This document shows positions 57,285 to 64,000 of a stretch of DNA of 64,000 bases, in pieces. The notes under the pieces are model-generated. The model was not told the DNA's origin and made no database searches. It worked only from the letters and a program-made list of their open reading frames with translations. Position numbers and translations under genes: made by a program. Source of the stretch: Plutella xylostella (lineage: Eukaryota; Arthropoda; Insecta; Lepidoptera; Plutellidae); assembly GCF_932276165.1 (NCBI RefSeq), contig NC_063997.1:320001-384000 (forward strand). The letters are read 5' to 3'. The stretch's first letter is position 1. Every line of letters starts with the position of its first letter.

Positions 57285-57745
57285 AAATCCGGGAAACTTC
57301 GTCACATATTCTCCTCGGCCATTCTTCAGAGCCTGAAGACAAAATTCTTCAGCCAGTGAGTCCTGCCAGTGAGGACGTATGTTGCAGAGACCTGGACACT
57401 GACGGTAGGACTGGTCCACCGATTTCAAATCGCTCAGCGTGCTATGGAGAGAGCTATGCTTGAGGTTTCTTTGATAGATCGTATCAGAAATTAGGTTATC
57501 CGTCAGAGGACTACGGTTACCGACATAGCTGTCAAAATATGCAAGCTGAAGTGTCAGTGGGCTGGTCATATCTGCCGAAGAATCGATAACAGTTGGGGTA
57601 GACGAGTTCTCGAGTGGAGACCACGAACACACAGACGCAGGGTGGGGCGCCCTCCTGCCCGCTGGACCGTAGGCGGGTAGCCGGTTGGAGGAGGAAGTCC
57701 GAGAACCGAGTGTTGTGGCGCTCATTGGGAGAGGCTGCAACTGAG
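57285..57745 (+). pseudogene. RTE-type LINE C-terminal fragment
   Basis: Frames read RHIFSSAI, AETWTLTVGLVHRF, RAMLEVSLIDRIRN, CQWAGHIC and a VLEWRPRTHRRRVG end with WRSLGE, matching the 24560-24940 fragment and extending past it. Several stops. Confidence 0.7.
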
Positions 57746-58780
57746 ATTTACCAACTCCTCAATGAGTGCTGGTGTTGCGGTACAGTGCCAGGTAACTGGA
57801 ACGGAGCGGTCATAGTTCCTTTGCATAAAGACAAAGGCTCTCTCCAGCTCCGCAACATTCGTATCGTTAAGTATCGTTGATTCTGTATGCAAAAATATTG
57901 GTTGAAAGGGTATATAGGGAGACAGAGAATAAAAAATCTTGGATGTGTTGGCATGGTATTTGAAGAAAGGGAATGGGATTTGTGGATTACGATCTTATCA
58001 CTACGTATAATGTCACAGATAGGTCCTGGTTTAACAGAGTTCTGTGCCTTCTTAGATTTAGGAAATGCTTTTATAGTAAGGAGGAATGATTTGTGGGACA
58101 CAATGTTCGTTTATGGAGTGGACAGCCAATTGACGCGACCACTGGGATCCCTTTAGGGACTTTGGCTTGCGTTAGGATAAATAGAGCCTACACTGACTGA
58201 TTTAGCATCCACAGGGGTGTTAAGCCCTGCTTAATGTGTGCTTTGCCTTGGGTGTTTCATTTATTTAAAGAAAGTTATGTTAGGGATATAAAAGATGATA
58301 AAAAGGATTGCGAATCGAAAAGTTACTTCTTAAGTGCATGCTGTACGCTGACAATTAAGTCTTACTATCATCGTCGGTAGAACAGCTGCAAAAATAAGTA
58401 ACTTTCCGGTATGATGTTTAAAAATGAAGGGAATGAAAGGCGAAAGTAATGATGTTTGAAAGAGATGAAACGGTGACTGAGTGTAAGATCACGATAGAGA
58501 ATTAAAGATTACAGCAAGAGAATGAGTTTGTATTGTTTGGGTATCCTGTTAACGAGAGATGTAAGGGTTATTGAAAGTGAAAGTGGGAAATCAGATAGCC
58601 TGGAACTTTGTAATGAGGAGTCAGAAAGTGTCTCCAAAAGCTCGTTTGGATGTTCATGAGAGTGTTGTTCCCTACGCTGATGTCATTTATTATTGTTATC
58701 ACTAAAGATCTAGCATACTCGTATCCTTGCAGCTGTACAGTAAGAGGCCGAGAAACCTGCAGGTTACAGTGCACAAGACT
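57740..58780 (+). pseudogene. second LINE reverse transcriptase fragment, decayed
   Basis: LLNECWCCGTVPGNWNGAVI then VPLHKDKGSLQLRN; later FCAFLDLGNAFI with RRNDLWDTMFVYGV (motif A region) and LYADN near 58340, a damaged motif C. A different LINE lineage from the preceding fragment, with many stops. Confidence 0.6.
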
Positions 58781-60370
58781 GCACTAGTTCATCTTCAAAT
58801 CCAATAGGAATTTTACTGACGGTTGTTATCCAAAAAACAACAAATAAATAATCAAATATCGGTACCTATAAACATACAGAATGTAAAAGCAATGCTCCTG
58901 AAATCATGAACCACGTGCTCCTTCAGTCCAACTAAAATATATAAATACCTACACAAATTATCATTTTTTTCAGTTTACCATACAGAATTACCTACTCTGG
59001 AATATTACGAGTATGTATGGGATTTCTAAAGATGTGAGTGTTAAATTAAAGTAAACTATTTTTGTAGATACCAGAGCTTTTAACTGTTTTTGAAAAATCT
59101 GCCCTTAATAAATTTACAGTAAGAGGCCTTCCTTACTAGGCCATGGTCACATCAGCAACTACGTATCCAAGCAGTAGGTATATTGAAATGTATGGTATTA
59201 GCGACGATGCCACACCGTCGTCGCCAAGTGAGTTAGGTACCATAAATTTCAATACTTACAGCTTGGACACGTTGCTGGTAACGCGGTCAATGAGGTTCTA
59301 GTGAGGCTGGGCTCTAACTTTTATAGAGAGCCGGTCGAGATTTTACAACGTTTACAGAAAATAATGGTACATTGTACCACATCCAACTCAATAGTTTAAC
59401 ATTATGTACAAATAACAAGGTCGGTTCTTCCATATCCGACAATCACAAGGGAAAGAAGAACAAATAATAAAGTCGGTAATACCATATACAACAGTAGTAC
59501 TTGAAACGCAAGCAAGTAACAATGTGGGATGTGGTACATCCGACTCAAAATTAAAATAATGCGCAGTTAATACTGTTGGATGTGCCGTTTGCTACAATGT
59601 TACCTGTTCAGTGCTGTTTATACAACTTCCATACGAAAATTTAATAAAATATTAATTGTTAAAAAAAATACATTGTATTGGGCAAGCATGTTAATGTGAG
59701 ATGCTATAAAAATATATATTTGTTTAATTGTATCCGTTTTAATGGAACATGTTTGTACACAAATCTTCAAATTCTGTCATACATTGTCTTGAGATCTTTA
59801 CCCGTTCCTTGATACACTAAGTCTACCATTATTTAGAGCAAGACATTATAGTTTCATTATTTTTATAAATTAATTGATCTTAAAGACCACATAATAAAAT
59901 TTTATAACGCAACTTGGTCTCCTCCAGCTAACATGGCGGGAAGTGGTAGATACGACCGGCCGCCCCGCTCGCCCGCCCCGGGAACAGTGTCGCAACATAC
60001 TTACCGACAGTGTTAAGCGGTCGCCATGAACAGATCCGACTTTTTTCCACAAGAAAAATCGGGAAATATTCATAATTAAGAGCTGAAACTTTCCTAACAC
60101 CTTCCTTATTGATATTATGACCTTCTAGTGCAATAAACTGAAAAATGGCCAAAAGTCAGTTACGACATTGTTAATTGCTACAGTCGATTGTGTAAGCGTT
60201 TTACTTGTATAATATCACACATTAGCACTACTCAGGAATGTACGTTACCATGCGCTACATTTATGGTGAATGTGGAGTTGCTATAGTCCACTTTTTTAGA
60301 GAAAGATACTCAAAATGCGTTTTTTTCATTAACTGTGACAACGTTGTCTCTTTTCCCACTCCCGGACACA

Positions 60371-60942
60371 CCGCCTTTTTTACTTTTACTCATTCCAACA
60401 TGACTTACCCTTAATAAATTCAGTCAGATAAATTTCCTTCAAACAATTTTAAATCGAGGTCGTTTTGTACTAAAATAGCAATAACTTTTTTTTAATTAAA
60501 ACAATAGCAACGTTTTATACCATTTTGGAAACTGCATTAAATAAGCAATCTTTTCAAATAAAGTGCCAGGTTTGCGTTGTATATTTTTTTTACAGTATGT
60601 AGAGTCAAAGTTGTTTATAAAAAAATACGATTACCTTTTATGACTTTGATAACCGTGTTTTTTTTAAACATACAGCATTACTCGATATTTTTTTTGACTG
60701 CGATCAATAGCAGGCCTATACAGGGTGATGCAACACCAAACAAATTCTAACAATATGGATTTTTGTACCGGCGGCACGCAAAAAACTGATCCAAGGTGTC
60801 GATTTTCAGCAAATTTATAAAAGTGTCAATATCTCGAAAATTATCGAGTTTTTACTAAGGTCATATTGTGATATTCTGGCCTCTCATGAGCTGACCTATC
60901 AGCCCTTTAGGGGATGACGTTGACTTTTTTTGGGACACCCTG
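60371..60942 (-). repeat. right terminal inverted repeat
   Basis: Complement of the left arm with a few per cent differences, e.g. CCCTTTAGGGGATGACG here against GTCATCCCTTAAAGGG there. Confidence 0.85.
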
Positions 60943-60946
60943 TATA

Positions 60947-63900
60947 ACTAGGTACATAGTGATTATGACGAATCCTAAATAAAATGGAAAATATGCCCAG
61001 CCTCCATTCAGGAGTGACCAATTGACCATTATTCACAATAAGTATGTAGATAGTAAAAAGAATATGGTTGATTTTAATTTCTTTTCCGAACTAAAAACAA
61101 ATATTTACTAATATTAATACGATGTTATTTTTCATTTCGATACAGCTTATACCCATAATACTTATGTATTTGTTGAAATATCACGTTATTCGTTAAAACG
61201 CGCCACCGATTCGAAAGTAATCAACGAAAATTGATGTGAAATATTCGACGTGCCCCCGAGCGCTCACTGACTGCCGTCGATGACATGGCCACAACAAAAA
61301 TAATTCCATCATAAAAAGTAAAATATAAAAATACAAATCTGCTAAATCGAGCTTTGGAGCGGAAACTGTACATTTTGTTTGTTATGTAGGACATGTAGGT
61401 ATATCACAGACTGGGAATATTACGATCATCATTAGCCCGTCATAATTCACTGCTGGCCATAGCCTCTCCCAAGAAGCGTCACAGTGTCTGCCCTCGGCCT
61501 TCCTCATCCAGCAACTACAGATCACCTAAGAAATAAGGTAATTATAGACAAAATTCCTGTAAAATTTCATACACTTAAGTGTGTTCCTACTAACATAAGT
61601 AGGTTCAATACACAGAGTACACACACATTTTAATAAAAATGACAAAATTTATCAACACATTCAATACCCATCATAACAATAAAATTCATGAATTGTTCCG
61701 TCGAAATTAAAATAATTTCATCATGTCCATGTTCAATTTAACAAAAGGAAAAATATTTCAGACGTGGAGCATTTAAAAGCTTACAAAAGAGCAAACGGTG
61801 AAAAGTTTTTCAATTTTGGGATTAATTCGGTAGGAATGTTTGATTTCCTCGGCTGCCCGGCCGAGTGAACGCTACCCGGGTGAACGGTACCCGGGTGAAC
61901 GCTACCCGGATGAACAGTATCCGGGTAAACGGTATCCGTGTGTGAACGACATTTTCCGGGTGGAGATTCTCAAGATACATAAATGACTTTGAGTGGTCGC
62001 GAGACTCGTGACCCCACGCTAACAGAGGCTTGCGGCTTGTTCCACACCAGAAGCGATGGATTGAGAATAACATATGAAATTTACCTATTGTGAAAGCTTA
62101 AAGGTAATATTTACCATGCCTGGGGCTGAGGTTTTGTGTGTGTAAATGTAACTTTACGCTAGCTACTTATTGTGGAAAACAGAGAGATATTCAGTTACCT
62201 ACATTCATTTCACAATACATATTCTCATTTGAGGCATAATACCTAGTAGTGCCTAGAAGTGGGCTAGTAATAACAATGGTGAGTTAGGATTGCACCAAAT
62301 TTTGTTGTTGCTTTATCAACTACTTTAGAATTTAAAAGCATTTAAACAATGTGACTGGTCATTGCTAAAACAGGTATTAGTAATTCCACTTTAGTTTTTA
62401 TAAATAAAACTTCGACAGGTCATTAATGCCATTAAATCCGAAATGGACTTTATTGTCGGGTATTGGTAACCAATCTTGTTTGATACCCATCGTAAAGGTT
62501 TCCCGTGTGACGGTATGAAACAGTTAAAAGTTAAGTAGCCGTGAATTTATGCTTCAAGTGTAAAATTGGCATGATTGACCCCATTTTTGAGAAAATTTAT
62601 AAACCTACGTACTAGTACAGTCAGCAAAAGAGTACACACACCGCGCGCTCATTGCCGTATAATAACAAACTAGTACTCGTTATTCTATGGCATTGCATAT
62701 GTACGTAAAAAAAATAATCTTTGTACGCCATGTTGTCTTTGCCATTCCAGTTTTTCCGTTAAAACCAGCTAATAAGCAGTCGTCGATTTCTCCATTCCTA
62801 CAATAACTCATAATAAGTAAACCAACATAACAGTTATTACGAAAAAAGAGAAACAACAGTATTTAGTATTCTCCGGAGTTGCCATTAGCTTTCATAATAA
62901 ATTGAATGTTTCGTCCGAGGCCGCGCTCCGCCGGGGCTCGATTCACGAAACAAACACTGAGCAAATAATCACTACGTTTTACCACCAAAAATCAACATCG
63001 CGACTACGAGTACATCTCAGCGACATGTCGCTGTCGCTGGGGACACTCATATTCGCGCATCATTGAACTAAATCAAGACTGATACTAACAATTATTTGAT
63101 ACCTATCAAGAGGCAGTATAATGTACAGTATAAATTAACTAAAAGCTAAAGTAGGGTAAGTATACCTATAATAAAGCCAAAAAAAGTATCTATAAGATAA
63201 CCTGGTCAAACTGAAAATGATTTTGTAAGAAGACTAAAAAGCAGGCGTAAAAATGCTTGTCGTTGTGACGTGGTTAAGGTTTTGTGTCGCGAGTGGAGGC
63301 TCTGCTGCTGGACGACTAGTGCGCGTAATCATGTTAATGTATTCGAGGAAAACTAGTCATACCCTCCGTTTCACATTTGAAAACATTATGTCAAGCACAG
63401 CTTAACTATGTAATGCAGCGCTGTGATTGGTAGAATTCTCGTTGAGTTAGAGTAGCTTTTAATGCTCTCCATAACAGTATATTTTCAAAAATTGATAAAA
63501 AATTTTTAGCAATTCGAATATCTTTTAAGGTCAGTGCACTGCAAATGTTAAAGGTTTAAATAAATAAATTAAGACTGAAAGAGGAAAAATAAAATTTTCC
63601 TTTTCTGTTATAGCTGTATGCTCCATACTTTTCCCTGGATGGCAATAAAATGACCATATCGCATTTTTTTACAGCCAGCGTTGCGTTGCTCCATAAATCT
63701 TGTGAATATTCAAACGGCAATCACTGTGGCTAATCTGCTTCCAATAAACCTTCTGTAACAAAATCTGGTGACACTAGGGCTGCCTCTTTTTCCAAGTAAC
63801 GTACACTTATAATGTGAATAATTAAGTTTAGAAATAGGTATATACTTTACGGTTCTTCATATCGTGCCGGTAAAAATCACAAGAGAGAGATAGACTAGGA

Positions 63901-64000
63901 TTTGTCACCGTGGTGAGAGGATTGGTCACTCACACTAGTAACGTAGGTATACAAGGAACAGGTAATACGTCACTTATCTACATATATCTATCTGTAAAAC
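60947..64000. other. spacer, nothing else recognised
   Basis: Apart from the 15-bp repeat, no exon, RNA gene or clear mobile element could be supported. Confidence 0.4.
61862..61950. repeat. 15-bp tandem repeat, about 6 units
   Basis: CCCGGGTGAACGGTA / GTGAACGCTACCCGG units with drift toward ATCCGGGTAAACGGT at the right. The period is a multiple of 3, so both strands can stay open through it; no gene context. Confidence 0.8.

Larger units (their letters stand above)
55791..60942. mobile_element. 5.15-kb element with about 570-bp terminal inverted repeats
   Basis: Left arm 55791-56361 and right arm 60371-60942 are near-identical inverted copies, starting CAGGGTGTCCCAAAAGTC. TATA lies directly outside both ends (55787-55790, 60943-60946). 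Inverted similarity resumes inside (near 56705-56735 versus 60158-60192, GTAGCAATTAACAATGTCG). No transposase frame. The centre holds a 52-bp tandem repeat (56949-57108) and LINE debris (57285-58780). Superfamily uncertain: a TATA duplication could be a 4-bp type (Sola-like) or TA-based (Tc1/mariner). Confidence 0.8.

Noticed and set aside
61822..62073. 83-codon open frame with TRVPFTRVAFTR repeats
   Set aside because: The 15-bp DNA repeat keeps the frame open; no start context, splice site or homology seen.

Overview
The window looks like nuclear DNA of a moth or butterfly (Lepidoptera). This is inferred from the A+T-rich spacers, short GT-AG introns, four conserved animal genes, and a dense set of insect-type repeats: jockey- and RTE-like LINEs, tRNA- and 5S-derived SINEs, hAT and Harbinger-type MITEs and a non-autonomous LTR element. 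No species call is possible from the sequence alone.

The first 22 kb hold the host genes. (1) The 3' end of a C2H2 zinc-finger gene resembling Drosophila crooked legs (crol), + strand, seven coding exons at 1380-6977 plus a 3' UTR. (2) CHMP6/Vps20, an ESCRT-III subunit, - strand, 9522-10260. (3) A LUC7-like 3 splicing factor, + strand, eight exons at 10738-14323. It is divergent from CHMP6 across a 477-bp shared upstream region. (4) A small Gemin7 gene (SMN complex), + strand, two exons at 21126-21554. Two of the four genes (LUC7L3 and Gemin7) act in snRNP biogenesis or splicing. Nothing indicates that they are co-regulated.

From about 22 kb to the end I find no convincing host exon; this is spacer or very long intron packed with mobile elements. 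The main pieces are: a hAT element with SPIN-like ends and an 8-bp target duplication (23620-25260) carrying RTE LINE debris; a nearly full-length two-ORF LINE on the - strand (about 25335-30370), broken by a Harbinger-type MITE and by a 5S-derived SINE that replaces part of the reverse transcriptase; a 27-bp minisatellite (31898-32040); a 5'-truncated LINE with one in-frame stop (33307-35005); a tandem LTR element of the form LTR-body-LTR-body-LTR (41155-46118) with a 4-bp target duplication; a fold-back element (50008-50386); and a 5.15-kb element with about 570-bp terminal inverted repeats flanked by TATA (55791-60942).

The most unusual observation is at the middle LTR of the tandem element. 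Next to it lie up to 40 nt that match the 3' half of a tRNA-Arg including the CCA end, ending just 3' of the anticodon, where about 310 bp of the normal leader is missing. This reads as a fossil of reverse transcription that ran past the usual stop in the primer tRNA and then re-primed at a 3-base microhomology.
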